Shown here piece by piece: positions 26,533 to 35,157 of a stretch of 64,000 nucleotides of DNA (positions are counted from its first letter, which is position 1; each line of letters starts with the position of its first letter). Source of the stretch: Leptospira sp. GIMC2001 (GTDB taxonomy: Bacteria; Spirochaetota; Leptospiria; Leptospirales; Leptospiraceae); NCBI RefSeq assembly GCF_028462125.1, contig NZ_CP115468.1:958001-1022000 (forward strand), given 5' to 3'. The translations under genes and the position numbers were made by a program. Under the pieces are notes generated by a model, which did no database searches, was not told where the DNA came from, and was given only the letters and a program-made list of their open reading frames with translations.

Positions 26533-27096
26533 TTGGCCGCCAAGAAGAAAATAAAAGCAGTTACCACTTTCAAAGTAGGAGACTACGTGGTTTATCCAAT
26601 CCATGGGGTTGGGGAAGTCACGGAAGTTACTAAGAAAAGTATCCTCGGTAAAAAACGGGATTGTTATACTATGGAAATCCATGGTACGAAGATGAAGGTT
26701 ATGATTCCAGTGGAGAATGCAGATATAGTCGGCATTCGGTCCATCATTGACAAAAAAGATGTCAAGAAAGTCCTGAATCTTCTGAAGAAAGATGAAGTAG
26801 ACACCGAGGAAGATTGGAAACTCCGCTACCAGAACAACTTGAATAAGATCAAGTCAGGTTCTATTTACGAAGTAGCGGATGTATGTAGGAACCTATTCAA
26901 GAGGGCATTTGGCAAGGAACTCTCCATCATGGAGAGAAAACTTTACGAGAGTGCTTATAACCTTGTGAAAATGGAAATTTCTCTAAGCAAGGGGGTTCCG
27001 ACGGAAGAAGCTGGCAATATTGTCTCTGATGTATTGGCTAGTTCTCTGGGCGAGATTCCTCAGCTACCTCCTGGCGATGACGAAGTAGATATTTAA
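26533..27096 (+). CDS. carD: CarD-family transcription regulator
   Basis: A 187-residue CarD/CdnL protein. The N-terminal RNA-polymerase-interaction domain reads [17 protein letters not shown] and continues through M-K-V-M-I-P-V-E-N. The helical C-terminal domain carries [11 protein letters not shown] and the basic tracts that contact promoter DNA. CarD stabilises the open complex at ribosomal and other promoters. The start must be TTG 26533, because an in-frame TAA lies directly before it. The PIN/TRAM gene follows at 36 bp, so the two probably share a transcript. Confidence 0.92.
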   Translation: MAAKKKIKAVTTFKVGDYVVYPIHGVGEVTEVTKKSILGKKRDCYTMEIHGTKMKVMIPVENADIVGIRSIIDKKDVKKVLNLLKKDEVDTEEDWKLRYQNNLNKIKSGSIYEVADVCRNLFKRAFGKELSIMERKLYESAYNLVKMEISLSKGVPTEEAGNIVSDVLASSLGEIPQLPPGDDEVDI

Positions 27097-27131
27097 CCGT
27101 TATCTCTCAATATTTATTTGAGGGTAACATA

Positions 27132-28127
27132 ATGAAGCATGCCTTAAATGTGCTCGCCTCTATTTTGGCGGGACTTGCCTCTTCTTATTTCATTTTTTCT
27201 GATACAAATGATGTAGTATTCAGCGTCGCAGGAGGCACTATCGCCTTCGTTGTTTTTCTTGTCGTCTTCTATGGCGAAAAGAAATTATTTCCAGAATGGA
27301 AGGGTGATCTACTTTTCTGCATCGGTGTCGGTGCATTGGTCGGGGTCATACTTTCCTTTTTGGTTGTAAAGCTCTTTGTAACCGATGGATCTCGTGGAAT
27401 TCCGGTCCTAGTAACCTTAATTCTTGGACTTCTTGGGAGCCGTGCTGGAGTTGCTTTCTACAAACATCCTGGGCTTGCGATTTTTGGTGGTGGAGCTAAG
27501 GATCTAACTTTTGCTGAAGGTGCAATCGAAGACGTTCGGGACAAAATTTTGGACACATCCGTTGTTATCGATGGTCGTATCTTGGATATTGCAGATACAC
27601 ACTTCATTGATGGACCTCTGATTCTTCCCAACTTCGTTCTTCGTGAGATTCAGCTTATCAGTGATTCTTCCGATCCAATCAAACGAGCTCGCGGTCGACG
27701 TGGTCTGGATATGTTGAACAAGCTACAGAGAAAAGGTTCGATTGAAGTAAAAATTACTTACGCAGACTATTCTGACACAAGAGAAGTAGACGCAAAACTC
27801 ATCAAGCTTGCAATTGATACTGGTGGCAAAATTGTAACCAACGATTTCAACTTGAATAAAGTTGCTGAGCTCCAAGGCGTCAAAGTTTTAAATCTAAACA
27901 ACCTTGCTAATGCATTGAAACCAGTCGTTCTTCCTGGCGAAGAATTGAATATCAGCGTTATCAAAGAAGGTAAAGACGAGAACCAAGGTATTGGTTACTT
28001 AGAAGATGGAACCATGGTCGTAATCGAAAATGGCGGATATTTGGTTGGTAAGGAAGTAAAAGTTGTAGTAACTTCGATTATCCAAACCAATGCAGGAAAA
28101 ATGATATTTACCAAGGTGAACAAGTAA
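27132..28127 (+). CDS. PIN/TRAM-domain membrane protein (YacL-like)
   Basis: A 331-residue protein. Four membrane helices (about residues 5-110) are followed by a PIN nuclease-fold domain ([13 protein letters not shown] near 142, then I-V-T-N-D-F-N-L), with the conserved acidic residues, and a C-terminal TRAM domain (from about 275, [13 protein letters not shown]). This is the family layout of B. subtilis YacL, thought to be a membrane-bound RNase. It sits between carD and lnt. Confidence 0.9.
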   Translation: MKHALNVLASILAGLASSYFIFSDTNDVVFSVAGGTIAFVVFLVVFYGEKKLFPEWKGDLLFCIGVGALVGVILSFLVVKLFVTDGSRGIPVLVTLILGLLGSRAGVAFYKHPGLAIFGGGAKDLTFAEGAIEDVRDKILDTSVVIDGRILDIADTHFIDGPLILPNFVLREIQLISDSSDPIKRARGRRGLDMLNKLQRKGSIEVKITYADYSDTREVDAKLIKLAIDTGGKIVTNDFNLNKVAELQGVKVLNLNNLANALKPVVLPGEELNISVIKEGKDENQGIGYLEDGTMVVIENGGYLVGKEVKVVVTSIIQTNAGKMIFTKVNK

Positions 28128-28142
28128 AAAACCCTGTAAGGG

Positions 28143-29885
28143 ATGAACTGGAAATCTTGGATCTTCCCAATAACTTCTGCCCTATGGGTAGGAGTTTTTT
28201 CAAATTACGCATTTGCCCCCTTTAGCAATGCAATCCTTGTATGGCTTGCACCCTGGGGGCTTTTCTATTTAGAGAGCCGCTACCGTGGCCAATGGAAGAA
28301 GCTCTTCTGGGCAGGATGCCTGGTCGCAATTGTTTTCTATTCCTTCTCTTTCAATTGGATCATTTATATGACGGTCGTCTTTGGCGGCTTTCCCATGTTT
28401 CTCGCTTTACCGATCTTTTTTATTTCAGCAATCATTCTCAATCTTTGGTTTCCATTTTTCTTGATGTTGTTTTCTTTTCTTATCATCAAGGTAAAAAAAG
28501 AATTCGCTTGGGTTGCAGGATTTGTCTGTCTACTGGGAGAATTTGTCACACCACAAGTCTTTCCTTGGTATTGGGGAAGCATAGTGGCCGGACATGAAAC
28601 TCTCGCTCAAACAGCGGAGATCATGTCGATCTATGGTCTCAGCTTTTTATTGTTTGTTGTCTCATATACTATGTATTCCTGGTGGGGTCGAGATATTCTT
28701 TTATCTCCTGCGAGGTGGAAAAGAATTCCGCAGCGGTTTCGACTATTGCAAAAGTTATATCTTCCTATAGCACTATTTATCATTTTCTATGTCGTAGGAT
28801 TCTCGTTATACGTTAAATGGAATAATGTAGTGCCATCTCGTTACGTAGATACTTTGGTTATTCAACCCAATGCTCCCTTAGAGTTTCGTGATGGAAGAAG
28901 TGTTGCCGAGACAATCAACGATCTTATGAAACGAATTGATGAATTGGCTGTTCAAGGCAAAGCATCCAGTCCAGATCCAGTTGACTTGATTGTTCTGCCA
29001 GAATCAGGAGTTCCATTTTTCTCAGCTCACAAACATTCGGCGACAATCAGTCCGCCCATGTATTGGGATCGGTACGATTCACTTATGTTTCTTCTTGCCA
29101 ATCGATTGCAATCCAATATTTTCTTCAATGAATTGGATGCATCATTCAAAGACAATATTCGAACCAGAGCCAATCGAAGACTTTACAATAGCTCTACTCT
29201 CTATGATCCAAATGGGGAACGGAAGAAATCCTATCAGAAAGTTTTTCTCCTGATCTTTGGTGAATACATGCCTTTTGATTGGATGTATGCACTCAGTCCG
29301 CAGACAGGACGTTTTGAGCCAGGCAAAAGTCTTGAGCTAATTCCCTATTATTCGAAAGAAAGAAAATTAGATAGCGAACTTCCTAAACCTATCAGCTATG
29401 AAGATACCTTAAATATTGGTAAGCCTGACGTGGAAAATTATTATAGTGAATTGAAAACTCCTACGACAGAAGTTGGTAAATTTCTTCCTTTGATTTGTTA
29501 TGAAGTGATTGTTCCAGAATTTGTCCGGACTTTTCGGGATTCTGGGAATCCAGACTTTTTTGTAAATGTAACTAACGATAAATGGTACGGAGTGTCCGCC
29601 GAGACTTTTCAACACGGTGATCTTGCAAGAATTCGTTCAATAGAATGGCGCAAATGGATGGTTCGTTCAACGAATTCTGGTTCGTCTTTCTTTGTGGATC
29701 ATCTGGGTAGAATTGTTGATAACGAATTCTCGGCTCAAGAAGCATCATTATTTATGCGAAAGAAAGTGGGTGTTGTCGATTCAGAACAAACCTTCTATGT
29801 CAAATATGGAAATCTACTTTCTTGGATGATCTTACTCGGTCTAAGTATTAGGTATGGATTTATCTATTGGAAAAAGAGGAAGTAA
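28143..29885 (+). CDS. lnt: Apolipoprotein N-acyltransferase
   Basis: A 580-residue inner-membrane enzyme that adds the third acyl chain to lipoproteins. About seven membrane helices precede a nitrilase-fold domain. The catalytic triad can be placed at Glu287 (L-P-E-S-G-V-P), Lys366 (S-Y-Q-K-V-F) and Cys452 (L-I-C-Y-E-V). The flanking F-G-E-Y-M-P is conserved. Its length is longer than E. coli Lnt (512) because of inserts in the periplasmic domain. It fits a genome with many lipoproteins. It starts 15 bp after the PIN/TRAM gene and is followed by the next gene at three bases. Confidence 0.92.
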   Translation: MNWKSWIFPITSALWVGVFSNYAFAPFSNAILVWLAPWGLFYLESRYRGQWKKLFWAGCLVAIVFYSFSFNWIIYMTVVFGGFPMFLALPIFFISAIILNLWFPFFLMLFSFLIIKVKKEFAWVAGFVCLLGEFVTPQVFPWYWGSIVAGHETLAQTAEIMSIYGLSFLLFVVSYTMYSWWGRDILLSPARWKRIPQRFRLLQKLYLPIALFIIFYVVGFSLYVKWNNVVPSRYVDTLVIQPNAPLEFRDGRSVAETINDLMKRIDELAVQGKASSPDPVDLIVLPESGVPFFSAHKHSATISPPMYWDRYDSLMFLLANRLQSNIFFNELDASFKDNIRTRANRRLYNSSTLYDPNGERKKSYQKVFLLIFGEYMPFDWMYALSPQTGRFEPGKSLELIPYYSKERKLDSELPKPISYEDTLNIGKPDVENYYSELKTPTTEVGKFLPLICYEVIVPEFVRTFRDSGNPDFFVNVTNDKWYGVSAETFQHGDLARIRSIEWRKWMVRSTNSGSSFFVDHLGRIVDNEFSAQEASLFMRKKVGVVDSEQTFYVKYGNLLSWMILLGLSIRYGFIYWKKRK

Positions 29886-29888
29886 GTT

Positions 29889-31490
29889 TTGAATTTTTCT
29901 TTTCGAAGTCTAATGGACAAATTTCTTTTCTATCGCACAAGAATTGTTCTCGCAGCATACTTCTCTGTAGTTGCGCATATTAGCTTTATTGTATATGCTT
30001 CGAATTCTAGTCCTGATTTGAATGGGCAATATATCTGCGCGCCATTATGGATGTATCCAACACAGCCAGAGGGAATTACGGAAGAGTATACTTTCAAAAT
30101 GGAATTTAGTGATGAGCAAGGTGATGGCGAAGGAAGCATTGAATTCAGTATGGATGGAGAAGACGGAGACTCAGGGAATCCGGGAGAGTTCGGAGAAATG
30201 CCAACGAATCCTGAATTCGACAAGTCAAAGTTTGGTGAAGGGCAGTGGAAAGATCTTGTAGAGAAATTAGAAGAATCCAGTAATCTACGAAAGAATTTCA
30301 AAAATAGTTATGATAATATTGTAAAGGATGGATCGGTTCCGGATTCCTATATCTATAGAAATAGAGAATACGAAGATATAACAGTGAAGGAAGTTTTTCC
30401 AACGATTCACAATATCGACAAACCCTTCGAAGAAGAAATTAGACAAGCACCCGCCGATCTTGTCACTCACCAAGAAAGAAACAAAATCATTGATCTCTAT
30501 CGCAATAAAACGGACGAAGGCGATGTAATTCAAATCAACGTTGAATCCGACGGCGAGAAAACCAATAAGTCCGTCCTAGAAATGCCCAAGCAAGATCGGA
30601 TGACTTATCTCGATCAGTCCATAACGAAGAAAAAAGAAATTCAAATGAAAGAATTTATTTCTCGATTTATGAATTATGACCCCGATAAAGGAGATCTACC
30701 TAATTTTGTTCGAGATTTGTATTACGAAAACTTGCAGAGATTAGCGTATCCTTTTAGTTCTGATCCTACTTACTTCTCCATTGATTATTTCCAAGAAAAT
30801 CTGAATAAAGAAGATTTCTTGAAACATTCGCTCGCTTTGTATTCTGAATTCCAAGAAAACAAAGTGGGAACGGAAATTCTATTTACTCTAGAAAATATTT
30901 ACGACATCCAATCGAGAGCTCTCGCAGAATACTTTAAAAATGCAGCATTACTTTCTAGCTTATCACCTGAACAGAAGAAACAGCTACGAGTCGAAGTAAT
31001 CAGAAGGGTTTTAGAAAAATACAAACCAATTCTCAAAGAAAAAAATATAAAATCTATGGAGGACGTAAATCGCCTCTATACTCAGAAAAAATTAGAAATC
31101 ATGGATACGATTCTAAAGAATACTCCGGATAATTATCGCAGATCTGACGCAGTATTCGAAAAGGGAAGGATCCATTGGGAATACAGTCAAACTCTTCCTC
31201 CGGAAAAAAGAATCGATCATCAGAATGCAGCAATCCAGCTCTGGAAATCTTTGCGGTTAGGTCAATCCAACAGCGGTGATTTCCTAAACAGTACGGCACT
31301 CGAAGATGTGATGGGTGTTTTAAATTCAAGTTCGGTTAACGCATTAGGAATGATCGATTTCAATTCACAGAATCATATTTCGTTTATTCTTAGAAATCGA
31401 ATCAGCAAACAGTTGAATGAGAAAAAAATCCGCGAAGACAAACTACTTTGGAAGAAGAACGAAGCGAAACAGCTACAAGAAAAGAAGTAG
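29889..31490 (+). CDS. Membrane-anchored acidic protein, 533 residues, unknown function
   Basis: I do not recognise it. One hydrophobic segment near residues 17-36 is a membrane anchor. It is followed by an acidic, Gly-rich region (G-D-G-E-G-S-I-E-F-S-M-D-G-E-D) and then by a long helical part with repeated charge patterns. TTG 29889 is the start I favour because AGAGGAAG lies six to seven bases before it. ATG 29913 is the alternative. It follows lnt by three bases and precedes the ABC-2 permease by ten, so it belongs to that operon and could be part of a transport complex. Confidence 0.65.
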   Translation: MNFSFRSLMDKFLFYRTRIVLAAYFSVVAHISFIVYASNSSPDLNGQYICAPLWMYPTQPEGITEEYTFKMEFSDEQGDGEGSIEFSMDGEDGDSGNPGEFGEMPTNPEFDKSKFGEGQWKDLVEKLEESSNLRKNFKNSYDNIVKDGSVPDSYIYRNREYEDITVKEVFPTIHNIDKPFEEEIRQAPADLVTHQERNKIIDLYRNKTDEGDVIQINVESDGEKTNKSVLEMPKQDRMTYLDQSITKKKEIQMKEFISRFMNYDPDKGDLPNFVRDLYYENLQRLAYPFSSDPTYFSIDYFQENLNKEDFLKHSLALYSEFQENKVGTEILFTLENIYDIQSRALAEYFKNAALLSSLSPEQKKQLRVEVIRRVLEKYKPILKEKNIKSMEDVNRLYTQKKLEIMDTILKNTPDNYRRSDAVFEKGRIHWEYSQTLPPEKRIDHQNAAIQLWKSLRLGQSNSGDFLNSTALEDVMGVLNSSSVNALGMIDFNSQNHISFILRNRISKQLNEKKIREDKLLWKKNEAKQLQEKK

Positions 31491-31500
31491 TGTTCTGTAA

Positions 31501-32301
31501 ATGACAACCCACTTTGCAATCTATTGGGATCTAATCAAAGCCTCCATCCAAGCACGGATGGAATATCGTTGGAATTTTTTTATATTTATTGTAACTTTAT
31601 TATTTTTATACGCCGCTCAGATAATCACAGTTAGTGTAATCGTCAACCGATTCAAAACTATTGGTGGATGGTCACTCGGTGAGGTAGTTTTTTTATACAG
31701 TATACTGATCCTTGTCGGAGGCATTGTCTCAAGTGTTTTTACCGGCGTCTTGGAGTTCGGAAGTCTTGTTAGACTTGGGGGTTTTGACAGGTATTTGATT
31801 CGTCCAATTTCTCCGTTGGGACAGGTGATATGTATGGGATTTGATGTATCAGGAATTGCCCATCTAAGTCTTGGAACTTTTACATTCATATATGCGAATA
31901 AGCTTGTGGATATACATTGGGGAGTGATTAATATCGTCCTTCTTATCTGTTCACTTATTGGGGGTGTGATGATCATGGGCGGAATACGAATTTTGATTGC
32001 ATCCGTTGCATTTTTCTCAATCAACAATCAATCGCTAGTTCATCTTTTTATTTTCTCAGCACGAGAGTTCTTATTGTATCCAGCGAGCATTTACACTCGG
32101 GGTGTGCAATTCTCCTTAAGTTTCCTATTTCCAATTGCATTTGTGAATTTCTATCCGGCAGCTTATTTTCTGAATAAGGATACAGGTTTGCATCCATTAT
32201 TTGGTTTAGGAACTCTTCCAATTGGAATTGCAGTCTTCTCGATAGCTATGTACTTTTGGCGAAAAGGTATTAAAGCATACGAATCAGCAGGTGGTGCCTA
32301 A
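31501..32301 (+). CDS. ABC-2 family permease (DUF990 type)
   Basis: A 266-residue protein with about six membrane helices. The N-terminal R-M-E-Y-R-W-N-F, the central G-G-F-D-R-Y-L-I-R-P-I-S-P-L, and the later N-F-Y-P-A-A-Y-F-L are the marks of ABC-2 permeases of the DUF990/YvfM group. Such permeases need an ATPase and usually a second permease. Neither is nearby, so this one appears orphaned or works with a distant partner. It ends the carD - lnt gene run. Confidence 0.8.
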   Translation: MTTHFAIYWDLIKASIQARMEYRWNFFIFIVTLLFLYAAQIITVSVIVNRFKTIGGWSLGEVVFLYSILILVGGIVSSVFTGVLEFGSLVRLGGFDRYLIRPISPLGQVICMGFDVSGIAHLSLGTFTFIYANKLVDIHWGVINIVLLICSLIGGVMIMGGIRILIASVAFFSINNQSLVHLFIFSAREFLLYPASIYTRGVQFSLSFLFPIAFVNFYPAAYFLNKDTGLHPLFGLGTLPIGIAVFSIAMYFWRKGIKAYESAGGA

Positions 32302-32307
32302 ATACAA

Positions 32308-32865
32308 CTATATTCTTTTTTTGTAATGTAGTGCAATTGCACCAGATGGAAATTTTTCTGATCCAATCAAATCTAGTAGAAGATTGTTTTGCATACTTGT
32401 CTGATTGAATAGTTTTGGACCTTGCCCAGCGATTACAGGATGAACGACAAAATAATATTCATCTATCAATTCTTGTTCTGTTAACTGAGACGCTAAACTC
32501 AAACTTCCAATGTAAATATCTTTTCCAGGTTGCTTTTTTAAACTCAATACTTCATCTACCAGATTATTTTGTGCAAGTACTGAGTTAGATTCATTTATTT
32601 TTTGCAATGATCTTGAGAAAAGAATTTTGTGAACGGAGTCAAATGTTTTTGCGAACTCATTAGATGAAGCATCTTCATTCTGATTTTTTGCAATTTCAGG
32701 CCAATAGGGAATCATGAGTTGGAAAGTGATTCGTCCATAAAGAATGCAGCCTGCCGAGCTAAGTAGTTTTGTAAAGAAATTATGAACAGATTCATCCGGT
32801 AGCATATTTTCATGTCCATAGAATCCGTCCGCTGTACAATTGATTGCAAAAATAACTTTTCTCAT
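32308..32865 (-). CDS. RibD C-terminal/dihydrofolate-reductase-fold protein
   Basis: A 185-residue protein of the reductase fold: R-K-V-I-F-A-I-N-C-T-A-D-G-F-Y-G, G-C-I-L-Y-G-R-I-T-F, D-I-Y-I-G-S-L-S-L-A and V-I-A-G-Q-G-P-K-L-F. These are the usual motifs of RibD-C-like stand-alone reductases, many of unknown substrate. It is not linked to riboflavin genes here. It is monocistronic, convergent with the ABC permease (six bases apart). Confidence 0.85.
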   Translation of the reverse strand: MRKVIFAINCTADGFYGHENMLPDESVHNFFTKLLSSAGCILYGRITFQLMIPYWPEIAKNQNEDASSNEFAKTFDSVHKILFSRSLQKINESNSVLAQNNLVDEVLSLKKQPGKDIYIGSLSLASQLTEQELIDEYYFVVHPVIAGQGPKLFNQTSMQNNLLLDLIGSEKFPSGAIALHYKKRI

Positions 32866-32957
32866 GGTTAAAAACCTCGGAGAATAAAAACTGAGTGAAT
32901 GTTCATATCTAAATCATAATCCTTAAATGTAAAATTAAGAATAAGAGATTATCGAAT

Positions 32958-33401
32958 TTATGTCTTAAGATTTTCTAAGCCGTTCTCATTGAACTCTGTT
33001 GCGTATTTTTCTACAAAGGGAGTTTCTTTTTCTATTCTCTCTTCGATTGCCATCTCAGAAATTGCTGTCTCACCAAAATGACGATAGAAATCTCTATGCG
33101 CAAGCCTGTGAATGAGCTCTTCCCAGAAAGTTTCTTCCTCATAGTATTCTAGTATCTCTGTGATCCCACTGCCTTCTTCAAATTCTCGAGTGAGAGTAAG
33201 GGCATCAGAATTCTGGTCATGGGTTACTAAATGTCCAAGTCCTACTGTATCTGCTTGGCCGTAGATATATTGAGCGATTTCGCTCATGCGATTCTCACCG
33301 GGTTCGGGATTATCGTATTCGCTGAAGCTCATAACCCAATCACCAATGAAAATGAGTTTTAAAAGTGCTTCATATTGTTCGATTGACAGCTCAAGGTTCA
33401 T
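32958..33401 (-). CDS. Hypothetical acidic protein, 147 residues
   Basis: Unrecognised, soluble and strongly acidic. It has S-F-S-E-Y-D-N-P-E-P-G-E near residue 25 and a charged stretch E-Y-Y-E-E-E-T-F-W-E-E-L-I-H-R-L-A-H-R-D-F near 95. I start at the ATG at 33401 (M-N-L-E-L-S). The longer frame to 33464 would overlap the divergent PdxB-like gene, whose ATG is at 33434. No signal peptide. Confidence 0.6.
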   Translation of the reverse strand: MNLELSIEQYEALLKLIFIGDWVMSFSEYDNPEPGENRMSEIAQYIYGQADTVGLGHLVTHDQNSDALTLTREFEEGSGITEILEYYEEETFWEELIHRLAHRDFYRHFGETAISEMAIEERIEKETPFVEKYATEFNENGLENLKT

Positions 33402-33433
33402 ACAATCTGATATAACCAGGTACACCACCCTAG

Positions 33434-34477
33434 ATGCAACGCGTTTTTTATCCAGCTGGAACAAAACTGGGAAGGGAGATTTTTAATCTTATTCCTGATT
33501 CCGAAATCATACCGTACAATCCTTCCGAATTAACATCTCTTCAATCGGAGAAAATTTCTGTTCTCATTGCCAATACTAGATTAATCATAAATGAAGAAAC
33601 CATTAATCGATATAAGCATGTCTCCTGTTTTGCAACTGTGAGTTCTGGAACAGATCATGTGGATTGGAATATGCTTCGCAAATACGACCGAAAATTTATG
33701 AATTCACCCGGCTGCAATGCTTCATCGGTTGCGGAATACATTGTTGTTGCATTACATAAATTTTATAAAAATATTTCTGATCTTAGGATTGGTTTGATTG
33801 GTTATGGACAGGTGGGTAAAGTCTTAGGCAAAATCTTAGACAGCCACGGTTTAGTATGGAAATTTTATGATCCATTTATTTCGTCCAGTAAGAATTGGAA
33901 CGAAGTCTGGAAGAGCGATGTTGTCAGTTGCCATGTCCCACTCACATGGGATGGTAGATATCCAACTTTTGGTTTTATCGGTGAAGGCGAGATATCAAAT
34001 TTACAATCCAACTCTATGTTTATCAATACATCACGCGGTGAGATCCTTACTCAGAGTGGTGTACAATCCTTGATTCGACGTGAAGATATAAATCTTGTAT
34101 TAGATGTATTTGACCCAGAACCACCTAATGAAGATTTGATTGGTAAACTAATTACAAGGAAAAACTCAATCTATACTCCTCATATAGCAGGATATAGTCA
34201 GATCGGACGCATACTTGGCATCTATAGACTTGCTTGCCGATTAGCCGAGAGAGTTGGTCGAAAGTATCCTAAGCCTATAGATAGCTTCTTACAAAAAAAT
34301 CTGGATTTCAAAACAGAAACTTTTTTAGACTTTGAATCCGATCAACTGAAATCCGCATTTATTACTGGAAATAATCAGTATTTCGAAGAACGCAGAGGCA
34401 ATTATCCTTTGCGAGAAGATATAGGAGTTTATTCGGACAATTCGTATTTATATAATGGGTCAACAATTGATTTATGA
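33434..34477 (+). CDS. pdxB: 4-phosphoerythronate dehydrogenase-like protein (PdxB family)
   Basis: A 347-residue D-2-hydroxyacid dehydrogenase close to PdxB, the NAD-dependent enzyme that oxidises 4-phosphoerythronate in vitamin B6 synthesis. The PdxB-specific S-S-G-T-D-H-V-D and P-G-C-N-A-S-S-V-A-E-Y are present. The NAD motif is G-L-I-G-Y-G-Q-V-G, and the catalytic Arg (N-T-S-R-G-E), Glu (F-D-P-E-P-P) and His (T-P-H-I-A-G-Y) are all in place. Its last 49 bases overlap the 3' end of the convergent carbonic anhydrase gene. No other B6 gene is near. Confidence 0.85.
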   Translation: MQRVFYPAGTKLGREIFNLIPDSEIIPYNPSELTSLQSEKISVLIANTRLIINEETINRYKHVSCFATVSSGTDHVDWNMLRKYDRKFMNSPGCNASSVAEYIVVALHKFYKNISDLRIGLIGYGQVGKVLGKILDSHGLVWKFYDPFISSSKNWNEVWKSDVVSCHVPLTWDGRYPTFGFIGEGEISNLQSNSMFINTSRGEILTQSGVQSLIRREDINLVLDVFDPEPPNEDLIGKLITRKNSIYTPHIAGYSQIGRILGIYRLACRLAERVGRKYPKPIDSFLQKNLDFKTETFLDFESDQLKSAFITGNNQYFEERRGNYPLREDIGVYSDNSYLYNGSTIDL

Positions 34478-35061
34478 TCCATATAAATGATTTCATGCAT
34501 GATTCCATCTTTTAAGCTATAAACACATCCATGCAATTCAGGAATCTGTTCTCTATTCCATGATTTTTGAATGATTGTTGTTTTCGAAAGATTCAATATC
34601 TGTTCTTTTACATTCCATTCTGTTAGACGATCTAATTTTTCTTGGTGTGGGAGTAGATCCAATTCTGCGCTATGCTTCGTATAGACATCTTTGATGTTTC
34701 TAAGCCATTTATTGATTAGACCGAGATCTTTTGTATCGAGTGCAGCTTGCACACCTCCGCATTGATAGTGACCGCAGACAATTATGTTTTTGACTTTGAG
34801 GATTTCTACCGCGTATTGAAGAACAGATAGTAGATTGAGATCTGTATGCACAACAAGGTTTGCAATATTTCTATGAACAAAAATATCTCCGGGATTTGTA
34901 TTGGTAATTTCGTTTACAGCAACACGACTGTCTGAGCATCCAATCCATAAGAATTCTGGTTTCTGAAGTTGAGTCATACGTCCAAAAAATTCGGGATCTT
35001 TCTTTTTCTTTTCTTCTGACCAAGCCTTATTCTCTAGAAGTATTTTTTCGAATGAGTTCAT
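34429..35061 (-). CDS. Beta-carbonic anhydrase
   Basis: A 210-residue zinc enzyme that interconverts CO2 and bicarbonate. The zinc ligands are Cys42 (G-C-S-D-S-R), His98 and Cys101 (C-G-H-Y-Q-C-G-G), and Asp44 and Arg46 complete the catalytic dyad. Length is normal. The SulP transporter gene lies immediately upstream on the same strand (96 bp), so they form a likely bicarbonate uptake-and-conversion pair. The 3' end overlaps the PdxB-like gene by 49 bp. Confidence 0.94.
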   Translation of the reverse strand: MNSFEKILLENKAWSEEKKKKDPEFFGRMTQLQKPEFLWIGCSDSRVAVNEITNTNPGDIFVHRNIANLVVHTDLNLLSVLQYAVEILKVKNIIVCGHYQCGGVQAALDTKDLGLINKWLRNIKDVYTKHSAELDLLPHQEKLDRLTEWNVKEQILNLSKTTIIQKSWNREQIPELHGCVYSLKDGIMHEIIYMDHKSIVDPLYKYELSE

Positions 35062-35157
35062 TGTGTATATCCTTACAGTTTATTTTAAAATTTCAATTTA
35101 GATTATTTTATCAATTGAATACTTTATGCATTGTATATTATTGAAAAAAATCAATTC

